NCBI GenBank assembly: GCA_002328495.1
Contig: DCUJ01000009.1
Span: 136,555 to 200,554, forward strand
DNA: 64,000 nucleotides
Origin: Sulfurospirillum sp. UBA2217
GTDB lineage: Bacteria > Campylobacterota > Campylobacteria > Campylobacterales > Sulfurospirillaceae
Reading direction: 5' to 3'
The notes under the pieces are model-generated. The model was not told the DNA's origin, searched no databases, and worked only from the letters and a program-made list of their open reading frames with translations. Within the stretch, counting starts at the first letter, position 1, and each line of letters opens with the position of its first letter. Shown one piece after another: positions 1 to 8,265 of this stretch. A program made the position numbers and the translations under genes.

Positions 1-914
1 AAGAGGGTGTCCGTTTGGTGAATTGTGCACGTGGTGGACTTTATAATGAAGACGCCTTGTGTGAAGGGATTAAAAGTGGAAAAATTGCTTTTGCGGGTAT
101 TGATGTATTTTCAAAAGAGCCTGCCACAAACCATCCTTTGCTCGACCTTGAAAATGTCTGTGTGACAGCGCACTTAGGAGCTAACACCCTTGAATCTCAA
201 GAAAAAATTGCGATTCAAGCGGCTGAAAATGCTATCTCAGCCGCACGTGGTATTAGCTATCCCCATGCGTTAAATCTACCGATTAAAGCCGAAGACCTCC
301 CTGCTTTTGTGGAGCCTTATTTGGAATTAGTGCAAAAAATGGGCTTTTTAGCTGCCCAGCTCAATCGTTCCGCACTCAAATCCATTCGTTTGGAATTGGA
401 AGGTGAGATTGGGGGATATGGAAAATCGCTTCTTACGTTTGGTATTGTGGGAGCACTTAAAGACGTGGTAGAAGATAAAGTCAACTATGTCAATGCCGCC
501 TTCGTTGCCACGGAAAAAGGCATCGAAACCAAACACGAAGTCGTGAGCAGTTTAAGTGGGTATAAAAACCGAATCACGCTTACCTTAACCACGGAAAAAG
601 ATGTGATTAGCATTAGTGGTACAGTATTTGGTGAAGATGAACAACGCATTGTGGGTATCAATAACTTCAAATTTGACTTTAAGCCAAAAGGCAAGATGAT
701 TATCTTTAAAAACCATGACGTACCAGGGGTTATTGCTAATATCACGTCGATTTTAGCCGAATCTCACATTAACATTGCTGACTTTAGACTTGGACGTGGT
801 GCCAATCAGTTTGCGATGGCGGTTATCTTGGTAGATAGTAACGTTGAAAAAGAGATTATTGCACGACTCAACAAGCTTGAAAGCTGTGTTTGGGTTGAGT
901 ACGCGGTACTGTGA
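1..914 (+). CDS. serA: D-3-phosphoglycerate dehydrogenase, 3' part (5' end outside window)
   Basis: This gene catalyses the first step of serine synthesis, NAD-dependent oxidation of 3-phosphoglycerate. The reading frame is open from base 3 and the true start lies upstream of the window. The visible part begins in the NAD-binding domain at the conserved NCARGG segment, followed by the VTAHLGA segment that carries the catalytic histidine of this family. An intervening ASB-like domain follows, then a C-terminal ACT domain (last ~75 residues, KMIIFKNHDVPGVIANI), the usual serine-binding regulatory module of long-form SerA. The stop codon overlaps the start of the next gene as TGATG, so the two are probably co-translated. 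Confidence 0.95.
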   Translation, partial: EGVRLVNCARGGLYNEDALCEGIKSGKIAFAGIDVFSKEPATNHPLLDLENVCVTAHLGANTLESQEKIAIQAAENAISAARGISYPHALNLPIKAEDLPAFVEPYLELVQKMGFLAAQLNRSALKSIRLELEGEIGGYGKSLLTFGIVGALKDVVEDKVNYVNAAFVATEKGIETKHEVVSSLSGYKNRITLTLTTEKDVISISGTVFGEDEQRIVGINNFKFDFKPKGKMIIFKNHDVPGVIANITSILAESHINIADFRLGRGANQFAMAVILVDSNVEKEIIARLNKLESCVWVEYAVL

Positions 915-2083
915 TGAAGGATGTGATGATGCTTCGTGAAAAATTTTCACCTATTTGTTTTCTTTCTGCTTTAGGGGCTGGAGGATTGTCCGTTTCGTTT
1001 TACATGTATTTGATGTTTATGATTCCCCATCGTGGTGTTCCCATGACCACGTTTGACTTTTGGTATCCTACCGTCCTTAAAGGCGATTGGCTATCTGCCG
1101 TCAGTGTTGTATGTGCTATAGGTATTGTCTATTTTGCGGTGTTGCATTTTAAATTACTCTGGTGGAATATCCAACAATTTAAGCTTTATAAGCAATCTTC
1201 TGCTTATCAAATCATGGCAAGTTCCAATGCAGAAGTGACACTGATGACCATTCCTTTGACGCTTAGCATGACCATCAATGTCTGCTTTGTTTTAGGTGCT
1301 TTGTTTGTGCCAAAACTTTGGAGTGTCGTTGAGTATCTTTTTCCTTTTGCTATTTTAGGATTTTTGATTGCGGGGGCATATGCTTTAAAGATTTTTATGG
1401 ACTATTTTTCACGACTTATTGTTAAAGGTGATTTTGATTTTGCCAACAACAATAATCTTTCGCAAATGATTTCTATCTTTGCTTTTGCGATGATAGCGGT
1501 TGGTCTTGCTGCACCTGGCGCTATGAGTCAGTATTTGGTAGTAAATGCCATCGGTATTTTTGCAGCCATTTTCTTTAGTGCCATCGCTATTTTGCTTTTG
1601 CTTATCAAGCTTATTTTTGGGTTTCAAAATATTTTCCAGCATGGTATTGCAAAAGAAGCAAGCCCATCATTGTGGATTATGATTCCTATTTTAACGCTTT
1701 TGGGCATCACATATATTCGCATTAGTTTTGGACTGGATCATCACTTTGACCAAAAATTGGTGAACTCTTCACTGTTTACATTTACTAGCTTGGTCTTTTC
1801 ATTACAGCTTATTTTTGGATTGATTGGCTATAAAGTGATGAAGCATATCGGCTATTTTGAAGAGTTTGTAGAATCTTCTAACCGTTCACCCGTAAGCTTT
1901 GCACTGATTTGTCCAGGGGTGGCTTTGATGGTATTTGGTATGTTTTTCATTCACATAGGCCTAGTCCCCAATAATGTTTTAGAAGTCAATACTATTGCTT
2001 ATTTTATTGTGATGGCACCTTTTATGTATGTGCAGTACATCACCATTATCTACTTCTTTAAACTCAAGCGAAAATTTTTTTAA
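914..2083 (+). CDS. Multi-pass membrane protein, SLAC1/TDT-like (possibly TsoY family)
   Basis: This is a roughly 389-residue, very hydrophobic protein with about ten predicted membrane spans and no soluble domain. Its size and span pattern resemble the tellurite-resistance/dicarboxylate/SLAC1 anion-channel superfamily. From memory it also resembles proteins named TsoY in some annotations, but I cannot verify this. ATG 914 is chosen because it overlaps the serA stop as TGATG; a GTG at 911 is the alternative. The substrate is unknown. It is followed at once by two perfect hairpins, so it ends the serA transcription unit. Confident that it is a real membrane protein, not of the function. Confidence 0.75.
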   Translation: MKDVMMLREKFSPICFLSALGAGGLSVSFYMYLMFMIPHRGVPMTTFDFWYPTVLKGDWLSAVSVVCAIGIVYFAVLHFKLLWWNIQQFKLYKQSSAYQIMASSNAEVTLMTIPLTLSMTINVCFVLGALFVPKLWSVVEYLFPFAILGFLIAGAYALKIFMDYFSRLIVKGDFDFANNNNLSQMISIFAFAMIAVGLAAPGAMSQYLVVNAIGIFAAIFFSAIAILLLLIKLIFGFQNIFQHGIAKEASPSLWIMIPILTLLGITYIRISFGLDHHFDQKLVNSSLFTFTSLVFSLQLIFGLIGYKVMKHIGYFEEFVESSNRSPVSFALICPGVALMVFGMFFIHIGLVPNNVLEVNTIAYFIVMAPFMYVQYITIIYFFKLKRKFF

Positions 2084-2115
2084 TAGACTTCTTGCAGTTT
2101 TGCAAGAAGTCTATT
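2082..2115 (+). terminator. Perfect 15-bp hairpin after the serA operon
   Basis: The arms AATAGACTTCTTGCA (2082-2096) and TGCAAGAAGTCTATT (2101-2115) pair perfectly around the loop GTTT. The left arm starts within the stop codon of the upstream gene. It is a strong transcript-end structure, though the T tract after it is weak. Confidence 0.7.
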
Positions 2116-2117
2116 AG

Positions 2118-2141
2118 ACAAGAAGGCTTAAGCCTTCTTGT
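2118..2141. repeat. 24-bp perfect palindrome next to the terminator
   Basis: The half site ACAAGAAGGCTT is followed directly by its reverse complement, only two bases after the hairpin that ends the serA operon. It could extend the terminator as a second stem or be a binding site. It shares the ACAAGAAG/GCAAGAAG sequence with the first hairpin. Confidence 0.6.
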
Positions 2142-2209
2142 TAACAGTTAACTTTAGGTTTATGCCTTTCTAAAGGATTGGGCTTAATTTTTTACCGTCA
2201 ATCAAATCC

Positions 2210-2254
2210 TATAATCCCTATGATAGTATCTTTTCAATAATGATAATAATAAGG
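2210..2254 (+). promoter_or_regulatory. Promoter -10 and candidate Fur box before efflux operon
   Basis: A TATAAT hexamer lies at 2210-2215. Downstream of it, the sequence AATAATGATAATAATAAGG (about 2236-2254) matches the classical Fur consensus at about 14 of 19 positions, by eye. Its place between the -10 element and the start codon would suit repression by iron-loaded Fur. The AT-rich setting makes a chance match possible. Confidence 0.35.
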
Positions 2255-2261
2255 TTATGGT

Positions 2262-3608
2262 ATGCGCTTGCTTTTTTTTCTATTTTTTTCACTTTGTATC
2301 TCTTATGCGACTGAGCAGATAACCCTCTCACAAGCACTAGAGAAAGTACGCCAGAGCAATCTTGAACTCTCTATTGCAACATTAGATGAAGACATTGCTC
2401 AGTTGGAGCAAAAGGTTGCGGAAGGTCAAACGTGGGGAAGCCTTGATTTAACCCAAAGTGCCCTTCGCTCAAACGATGCGCTCTCTGTCTTTGGCTTTAA
2501 ATTACAATCTCGCGAAGCAACCTTTGGTGATTTTGGTTTTTCACAGTTTGATTCTACCAACCCAAATGTCTTACATGTAGTGCCCAATGACTTAAATGAG
2601 CCACAGGTGAGAAATCATTTTCAAACCGCATTAGAGTACACCATCCCGCTTTATACGGGTGGAAGAATGCAAGCCCATCAAAAGATAGCGCATGCCATCA
2701 AGGTGATTAAGACTTTGAGTAAAGAAGAGCTTCTAGTGCAAAAACAGTTTGAGGTTAAAAAGACATTTCATACCCTCTCACTCTTACACTACCATATAGC
2801 ACAGCTTCGCATTGTTGCCTCCAATGTTGCTAAAATCGAACAGATGACTCAAGCGATGCTTGAAGAAGGTTACGCTAAAAACGTGGATCTTTTGGAAGTA
2901 CAAGCACGCAAAAGTGATGTACAGAGGCTGTTACATCAAAGCGAATCCAATCAAAAACTCTTATACCATTTTCTCTCTTTTTTGCTTCAAATGCCCATTG
3001 AGGGAATCACTTTAGTGGAGGAAGATGGTACTTTTGATGTAAAAAGTGAAACTATGGTGCTTGAAAGCAATAGTGCTATTCAAAAAGCACTCAAGGGCTT
3101 GGATATTTCTAAAATGCAGATTGACCTCGCACACAGTGCATTTTTACCGCAAATTGGAGCGTTTGCCAGTTATGGAAGCAGTGATAATCACTTTTTAAAT
3201 GATTTTGAAGAGAAGCAAAGTTATACCGTAGGGCTTCAAATGCGTTGGAATATTTTACGTGGTGGGATCGATAAAAACACTTTGGAAAAATCACGTGTTG
3301 AACATCTTAAAGCACAACTTCAATTACGTTTAGCACAAGAATCAACCCTTTTACGATGGCGCAAACTCAAAACGCAGATAGACAATGATAGTTTTGAAAT
3401 TGAGAGTTTGAAAAAAGAGCTTCGTTTAGCAGAAGCCATTTATGAAAATTATGCAGGGCGATATCGTGAAAAATTGGTTTCTATTCATGAAGTCTTACTT
3501 AAGCAATCCGATGAGATTGGAAAACGCTTGAAATTGCGAGAATTACAAAACAGACGCAATGAAACATTTTTTGAACTTGAAACACTTATCAGTAAGGAGA
3601 TTTTGTGA
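2262..3608 (+). CDS. TolC-family outer membrane efflux protein
   Basis: This 448-residue protein is the outer-membrane channel of a tripartite efflux system. It has an N-terminal signal peptide (hydrophobic to about residue 16, ending SYA) and two related long alpha-helical OEP regions, the first starting at ITLSQALEKVRQSNLEL and the second around residues 275-440. These are typical of TolC barrels with periplasmic helices. The start ATG follows AAGG with suitable spacing. Its stop overlaps the adaptor gene by 4 bases, and the two pump genes follow, so all four subunits form one operon. Confidence 0.88.
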   Translation: MRLLFFLFFSLCISYATEQITLSQALEKVRQSNLELSIATLDEDIAQLEQKVAEGQTWGSLDLTQSALRSNDALSVFGFKLQSREATFGDFGFSQFDSTNPNVLHVVPNDLNEPQVRNHFQTALEYTIPLYTGGRMQAHQKIAHAIKVIKTLSKEELLVQKQFEVKKTFHTLSLLHYHIAQLRIVASNVAKIEQMTQAMLEEGYAKNVDLLEVQARKSDVQRLLHQSESNQKLLYHFLSFLLQMPIEGITLVEEDGTFDVKSETMVLESNSAIQKALKGLDISKMQIDLAHSAFLPQIGAFASYGSSDNHFLNDFEEKQSYTVGLQMRWNILRGGIDKNTLEKSRVEHLKAQLQLRLAQESTLLRWRKLKTQIDNDSFEIESLKKELRLAEAIYENYAGRYREKLVSIHEVLLKQSDEIGKRLKLRELQNRRNETFFELETLISKEIL

Positions 3609-4417
3609 AATCATTACATGTAAAGAGGTTGGTATTTTTTTTATTATGGAGTGCAAGCCTTCAAGCAGCTTCCATTACCTTAAGTGGCGTGGTGACATCG
3701 GACAATGAAAAGAGCATTGCGAGCCGTTATATGGGCTATATCAAAGAGGTTTTGGTAGATGAGGGTAGTGTGGTAAAAAAAGGCGATTTGCTTTACACCA
3801 TAGACTCCAATGAAATCGATACCGCCAAAGTACAGGTGGAACAAAGCATCGCCCAAGCAGAGCTTAACGTTCAAATGTACGAAAACCAATACGCCAATGC
3901 CTTGCTCAATTTAGAGCGCCATCAAAGGCTTTTGCAACAAGATATGGTGTCAAAATTTGATGTCGAAAATCTTGAACTCTCTTCTAAAAATCTCAAAGCT
4001 ATGCTAGAGATTGCTAAAAAACAACGTCTACAAGCCCATGCAAAACTCAAAGAAGTTCACAATCAATACCACTACCTCGATGTGCGCTCACCAAGTGATG
4101 GTGTTGTGATTGCTAAAAAAATCAGAGCAGGGGAAATGGCATTACCTGGGGTACCTGCATTGGTGTTGGTTGACCTTGCACATGTGAAAATTCTAGCCGA
4201 AGTCTCTGAAAATCATCTCTCCTCACTTAAACTTGGCGATAAAGTCTCTTTTTCCATTCGTTCTATCTCACACCAAGGGGAAGGAAAGGTTGTGGCGATT
4301 GTCCCCAATTCCAATGCACTCTCTCATAGTTTTAAAGTAAAAATTGCATTTGATACCACACCGCTCATTTATCCAGGGATGTATGCTGAAGTGGTCTTTG
4401 ATAGGTTAAATCCATGA
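3605..4417 (+). CDS. RND efflux periplasmic adaptor (HlyD/MFP family)
   Basis: This 270-residue membrane fusion protein bridges the inner-membrane pump and the TolC channel. It has a signal peptide, then a lipoyl/barrel-sandwich half (GYIKEVLVDEGSVVKKGDLL), an alpha-helical hairpin (about residues 80-150), the second lipoyl half (LDVRSPSDGVVIAKKIRAGE) and a beta-barrel. It is shorter than most adaptors (usually 350-400 residues) because the C-terminal membrane-proximal domain is reduced. One TTACATGTAA copy lies in codons 4-7 and encodes LHVK. It overlaps both neighbours by 4 bases. Confidence 0.88.
   Translation: MKSLHVKRLVFFLLWSASLQAASITLSGVVTSDNEKSIASRYMGYIKEVLVDEGSVVKKGDLLYTIDSNEIDTAKVQVEQSIAQAELNVQMYENQYANALLNLERHQRLLQQDMVSKFDVENLELSSKNLKAMLEIAKKQRLQAHAKLKEVHNQYHYLDVRSPSDGVVIAKKIRAGEMALPGVPALVLVDLAHVKILAEVSENHLSSLKLGDKVSFSIRSISHQGEGKVVAIVPNSNALSHSFKVKIAFDTTPLIYPGMYAEVVFDRLNP
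3614..3623. repeat. TTACATGTAA iterated palindrome (first of 25 exact copies)
   Basis: Exact copies start at 3614, 7658, 7685, 10339, 11281, 14244, 15813, 16004, 16586, 18285, 22804, 28375, 31174, 34120, 34140, 35190, 40195, 41426, 42517, 48302, 49926, 52040, 52412, 59789 and 63001. Copies with one outermost base changed start at 1000, 2571, 19872, 26555 and 42794. Flanks are pyrimidine-rich on the left and purine-rich on the right, so the extended consensus is about YYTTACATGTAARR. Copies lie in genes and in gaps on both strands. Confidence 0.9.
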
Positions 4418-6003
4418 GTTACCGCTATAAAGAACGCTACCTTGCTGGCTACCTTGCGCGCCTATTTTTACACAATCCTCTCACCAGTGTGCTAGGGGTT
4501 ACGCTGATTCTTTTAGGCGTGATTGCCCTTTGGTTTATGCCCCGTGAGGAAGATCCTCAGATTTCGATTAGTGGGGGAACGGTCATCGTAGGGTTAGCAG
4601 GTGCAAGTGCTGAAGAGGTGGAACGCGTGATTGTGCGCCCTTTAGAGCGACGTATTAAAGAGATTAAGGGGGTTGAACATATCTATGGTGTCGCAAGTGA
4701 CAATGTGGGTGTGGTCAATGTCATGTACTACATCGGAGAAAACAGAGAAGCTTCCAATCTCAAACTCTACGATAAAGTGATGCAAAACATGGATCAACTT
4801 CCTCAAGGTGCGACAACACCGCTCGTGCGTCCTTTTGACATTGACATTGATATTCCTATTCTTTCCATTGCATTTTACGCCAAAGAAGGTAGCGTAGTGG
4901 AGAGTGTCGAGCTTTATAAGCGCATTGAAGAGATACGAAACGCCTTAGGAAATGTCCCCAATGTGGCAAAGACGGAGCTTAAAGGGGAGCTAAAAGAGCA
5001 GTTTAATGTTGAAGTTGATTTGGGAAAACTAGCAGGATACCACCTCTCCTTAGCACATATTCAAACCGCTCTCAAAGCTCTTAGCGTTAGCATGCCCGAT
5101 ATTAAAAATCGCACGGGAGATGGGAAATTGCTTGTTTTTGGGATCGCCAATGCGATTGAGAGTGTGGAAGATATTCAAAATGTCATCATCGCGCAATACG
5201 CAGGCTCGGCTATCTATCTGAAAGACGTGGCAACGGTAAGTGCTGGGACTGAGATACAAAATCTTAAACGCGCTCATATCAGTTACACAACAGACAATGG
5301 TTTCACCCCTTTGCGTGAGCAAGTAACCCTAAGCGTTTCAAAGCTCAAAGGCTCCAACGCCGTGGTGATTGCCGAAGATGTATTGGAGCGTATTGAGAGT
5401 TTTAAGGCGTGCTTGGACAGTGTAGGCATTGGCTACATTATTACTCGAAATTATGGAGAACGTGCCAATGAAGCGGTCAATGAATTGGTTTTTCATTTGC
5501 TTATTTCGATTGTAATCATTGCTGTTTTACTCATTTTTATCTTAGGGTTTAGGGAGGGGATGATTGTCACGCTTACCGTTCCTGCGATTTTAGCGATTAC
5601 GATTTTTATAGCATACATGAGCGATCAAACCATCAACCGCATCACGTTGTTTGCTTTTTTACTCAGCCTTGGACTTTTAGTGGACGATGTGATCGTGGTG
5701 ATTGAAAATATTCACCGACATTTACACGATAAACTCTCCGCTCAAAAACCTTTTGATGAGATTCTCATTGAAGCAACCGATGAGATAGGCGCACCGACCA
5801 ATTTAGCCACGATAGCTATTATCCTCACGATGGTGCCAATGGCGTTTGTGGGGCAGATGATGGGAGAGTTTATGAAACCCATTCCGTTGAATGTGCCTGT
5901 TGCGATGTTGGCTTCTTTGCTGATAGCGTATATTTTTACACCATTTTTAGCGCAACTCTTTTTGAAAAAGAAGCACCATGCAAAAGGAGAGAGCGATGCA
6001 TAG
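4414..6003 (+). CDS. RND efflux pump, N-terminal half (split gene)
   Basis: This 529-residue protein corresponds to the first half of an RND (AcrB/CzcA-like) permease. TM1 (about residues 22-42) is followed by a porter domain and TM2-TM6. The proton-relay pair is present as GLLVDDVIVVIENI with D424 and D425. It ends by its own stop after TM6 (LFLKKKHHAKGESDA), exactly at the linker between the two RND repeats. The second half is the next gene in another frame, with its own ribosome binding site. The two products must assemble to make a pump of about 1080 residues. Substrate unknown. Confidence 0.85.
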   Translation: MSYRYKERYLAGYLARLFLHNPLTSVLGVTLILLGVIALWFMPREEDPQISISGGTVIVGLAGASAEEVERVIVRPLERRIKEIKGVEHIYGVASDNVGVVNVMYYIGENREASNLKLYDKVMQNMDQLPQGATTPLVRPFDIDIDIPILSIAFYAKEGSVVESVELYKRIEEIRNALGNVPNVAKTELKGELKEQFNVEVDLGKLAGYHLSLAHIQTALKALSVSMPDIKNRTGDGKLLVFGIANAIESVEDIQNVIIAQYAGSAIYLKDVATVSAGTEIQNLKRAHISYTTDNGFTPLREQVTLSVSKLKGSNAVVIAEDVLERIESFKACLDSVGIGYIITRNYGERANEAVNELVFHLLISIVIIAVLLIFILGFREGMIVTLTVPAILAITIFIAYMSDQTINRITLFAFLLSLGLLVDDVIVVIENIHRHLHDKLSAQKPFDEILIEATDEIGAPTNLATIAIILTMVPMAFVGQMMGEFMKPIPLNVPVAMLASLLIAYIFTPFLAQLFLKKKHHAKGESDA

Positions 6004-7654
6004 ATTGGAGCAGTTTATTTATGGCATTTTAACCTCTCCCCAAAAGAAAAAAATGGTACTTTTGCTGACTTTTTTAGCCTTTTTAGGCTCTGTGTTGATG
6101 TTCCCGACCAACATTGTTTTAGCCAAAATGTTACCAGGGAAAAGTACCAATACCTTTTCTATTTATGTGGATTTACCCAATGGAAGCTCATTTGATGAAA
6201 ACCAAAAAGTTAACCAATGCGTTGTCTCTTTGTTGCAAAAGGAGAAAGAGGTACGTAACATTGAAGTGTTTAGCGGTATGGGCTCACCCCTTGATTATGC
6301 AGGCTTAGTGAAAGGTTCTGGTTTTAAAATGGGAGAGCACCTCAGTGAAATCGTGGTCAATTTAAGCGATTTGCATGAGAGGGATGAGCGTTCGTATAGC
6401 ATGGTGCACAGGTTGCGTCCCCTCATTCAAAAGGCGTGTGAACCTTTGGTCGAACGCACAAGCATCAAAATGGTAGAACAACCCGCTGGCCCTCCGACAC
6501 TCTCAGCACTCGTGATTGAATTGTATGGAGAAGATGAGCAGAGCTTAAGAGGGCTTTCAAAAGAGCTCAAGTCGATTTTAGAACACACACCTGATTTGGT
6601 GGATGTGGATATCTTAAATGACGACATCTACACCAAATACACTTTAATCCTTGATACGCAAAAAGTGATGCACTCTAACGTTGCCATTGATGCTTTGCAC
6701 TCCCTTTTGTATCTCTCCTTTGAAGGAGCGGCCGTTGCGCATAAAAACAGTGATATGTCGCCTGCGCAAGTGCCTATATTTGTAGTTTTAAGTGAGGGTT
6801 CTAAAAAAATAGCTCAGCTTTCACGAGAGCATCTTGAAGCCAAATTAGCCTCAGTGATGATACCCAATCACATGGGCACGCTGATACCTCTAAATACCTT
6901 GGTTCGCGTTGAGGAGACACAATCCACCCCGACCATCATGTCTAAAAATTTGCAAAAAATGGTGACCATCGTGGCAGAAGCCGATTTGGTCTCCCAAGTC
7001 TATCCGCTCTTAGATGCACGCAGTGCTATTAAAGAGAAGCTTAAAGAGCGTTATGAGATTCGAAGTAGTCATCTTTTTGATTTGGAACTTAAAGACAAAC
7101 GAAGTGGGGAAGTGTTCCAGTTGGTGTGGGATGGTGAGATGAAAGTCACTATGGATACGTTTCGAGACTTGGGCGGGGCATTTATCGCAGCCTTGGTCTT
7201 GATTTTTCTTTTGATGGTGGTTTATTATAAAAGTTTTGCAATTTCAGGGGTCATTCTTTTGGGTAGCTTTCTTTCTATCATTGGGGTGATTGTAGGGCAT
7301 TGGGTGATGGATGTTTTGGTTCAGGGTACGTTCTTTTTGACCGCAACATCACTCATTGGCTTCATCTCGCTTATGGGGATTAGCTCTCGAAATTCGCTTT
7401 TATTGATAGATTTTAGTATGACGTTGATGCACAAAGGGATGGAGAAAAAACGCTCCATCGCCATCGCTGTTGCCACGCGGGCTAAACCTATTTTTCTAAC
7501 GGCTTTGGCGATTATTTTAGCCAGTACACTTTTGGCGACCGACCCTGTCTTTGGAGGGCTTGGAGTGGCTCTTATCTTTGGAACCATCGCCGCAGTTATC
7601 GTCTCATTGATTGTGGTTCCTGTTTTGATGGATGACACAAAAGCAGTCCATTAA
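5996..7654 (+). CDS. RND efflux pump, C-terminal half (split gene)
   Basis: This 552-residue protein is the second half of the RND permease: TM7 (about residues 19-38), the second porter domain (EQPAGPPTLSALVIELYGE) and TM8-TM12 ending LIVVPVLMDD. The start is taken at ATG 5996 because AAGGAG lies six bases before it, inside the end of the upstream half; an in-frame ATG at 5978 precedes that site. It overlaps the N-terminal half by eight bases. A proper ribosome binding site and a break at a domain boundary argue for an evolved split rather than a sequencing frameshift. Confidence 0.83.
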   Translation: MHRLEQFIYGILTSPQKKKMVLLLTFLAFLGSVLMFPTNIVLAKMLPGKSTNTFSIYVDLPNGSSFDENQKVNQCVVSLLQKEKEVRNIEVFSGMGSPLDYAGLVKGSGFKMGEHLSEIVVNLSDLHERDERSYSMVHRLRPLIQKACEPLVERTSIKMVEQPAGPPTLSALVIELYGEDEQSLRGLSKELKSILEHTPDLVDVDILNDDIYTKYTLILDTQKVMHSNVAIDALHSLLYLSFEGAAVAHKNSDMSPAQVPIFVVLSEGSKKIAQLSREHLEAKLASVMIPNHMGTLIPLNTLVRVEETQSTPTIMSKNLQKMVTIVAEADLVSQVYPLLDARSAIKEKLKERYEIRSSHLFDLELKDKRSGEVFQLVWDGEMKVTMDTFRDLGGAFIAALVLIFLLMVVYYKSFAISGVILLGSFLSIIGVIVGHWVMDVLVQGTFFLTATSLIGFISLMGISSRNSLLLIDFSMTLMHKGMEKKRSIAIAVATRAKPIFLTALAIILASTLLATDPVFGGLGVALIFGTIAAVIVSLIVVPVLMDDTKAVH

Positions 7655-7656
7655 TC

Positions 7657-7695
7657 TTTACATGTAAGAAGTTTTTTTATCTTCTTACATGTAAA
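7657..7695. terminator. Hairpin built from two inverted TTACATGTAA copies
   Basis: TTTACATGTAAGAAG (7657-7671) pairs perfectly with CTTCTTACATGTAAA (7681-7695) around a nine-base T-rich loop. Each arm holds one exact TTACATGTAA. It lies three bases after the efflux operon and also underlies the 3' end of the minus-strand small ORF, so it can serve both strands. Confidence 0.75.
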
Positions 7696-7841
7696 AATCT
7701 TCGGGTCATCACATAAAATTTCATCATTCTGTAGGTGAAATAGCGCTTATTGACCAAATATGCTCTATGACATTTCTCATTTTTTAAACACTCAAACACC
7801 TCTTCTAACGCCCGTTTTTCACACACACTCAGATTGGTCAT
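7677..7841 (-). CDS. Small ORF (54 aa) coupled to XRE gene, function unknown
   Basis: An ATG at 7841 overlaps the stop codon of the upstream XRE gene as ATGA and opens a 54-codon frame ending at 7677. The product is basic (many Lys/Arg), begins MTNLSVCEKRALEEV and has three cysteines. The last codons are read through the right arm of the terminator hairpin and give FLHVRR. Exact ATGA coupling, with no gene on the other strand over most of its length, supports a real gene. I recognise no family. It could be a partner or antagonist of the regulator. Confidence 0.5.
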   Translation of the reverse strand: MTNLSVCEKRALEEVFECLKNEKCHRAYLVNKRYFTYRMMKFYVMTRRFLHVRR

Positions 7842-8086
7842 ACCGCTTCCTTTTGCCCGTCATTTATCTTGCGTACCAGTCTTACTATATCTGCATCTTT
7901 CAATTTACCTAACATATTAAAAACAACAGGAATCGCCATAGGTGCACTGTTTCCTAGTCTCCACTCTTGATACGTTCGCATCGAAATACCAAACTCATCT
8001 GCCATTTTTTTTTGAGAAATCTTTTTCCCCAAATGTTCGGCTTCAATAGCATTATGCAAAAGATTGATGATGTCGTTTGTTTTCAT
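7838..8086 (-). CDS. XRE-like helix-turn-helix regulator
   Basis: This 82-residue DNA-binding protein has an XRE/Cro-type helix-turn-helix at about residues 23-48 (KKISQKKMADEFGISMRTYQEW). It resembles antitoxin or phage-repressor-like regulators, though no toxin is recognisable beside it. There is no Shine-Dalgarno sequence. The minus-strand -10 hexamer TACAAT (8093-8098) ends six bases before the ATG, so the transcript may be leaderless. It is followed in ATGA overlap by a 54-residue ORF. Confidence 0.75.
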   Translation of the reverse strand: MKTNDIINLLHNAIEAEHLGKKISQKKMADEFGISMRTYQEWRLGNSAPMAIPVVFNMLGKLKDADIVRLVRKINDGQKEAV

Positions 8087-8092
8087 CGTATT

Positions 8093-8098
8093 ATTGTA
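8093..8098 (-). promoter_or_regulatory. -10 element placing the XRE start codon at the transcript start
   Basis: TACAAT read on the minus strand lies six bases from the ATG at 8086. A start of transcription seven bases after the -10 would fall on the A of ATG. The surrounding region (8087-8298) is extremely AT-rich, so other promoters are possible. Confidence 0.4.
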
Positions 8099-8265
8099 GT
8101 AAAAACTGTATTAAATATAAATTAATTAGTGTAAAAAATACATATAAAATTATATTTTAAACAATTAAAAAGATATTATATCAATAATTATGAATTTATT
8201 AATCAATAAAATTGTTATAGTATACAATATAATGTATAAAAATATTTCTCTAAACTTTTTTTTGC

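Noticed and set aside
5970..6010. Frameshift breaking a single RND pump gene
   Set aside because: The break is at the domain linker and the second half has its own Shine-Dalgarno and ATG, which fits a native split better, though a sequencing error is not excluded.
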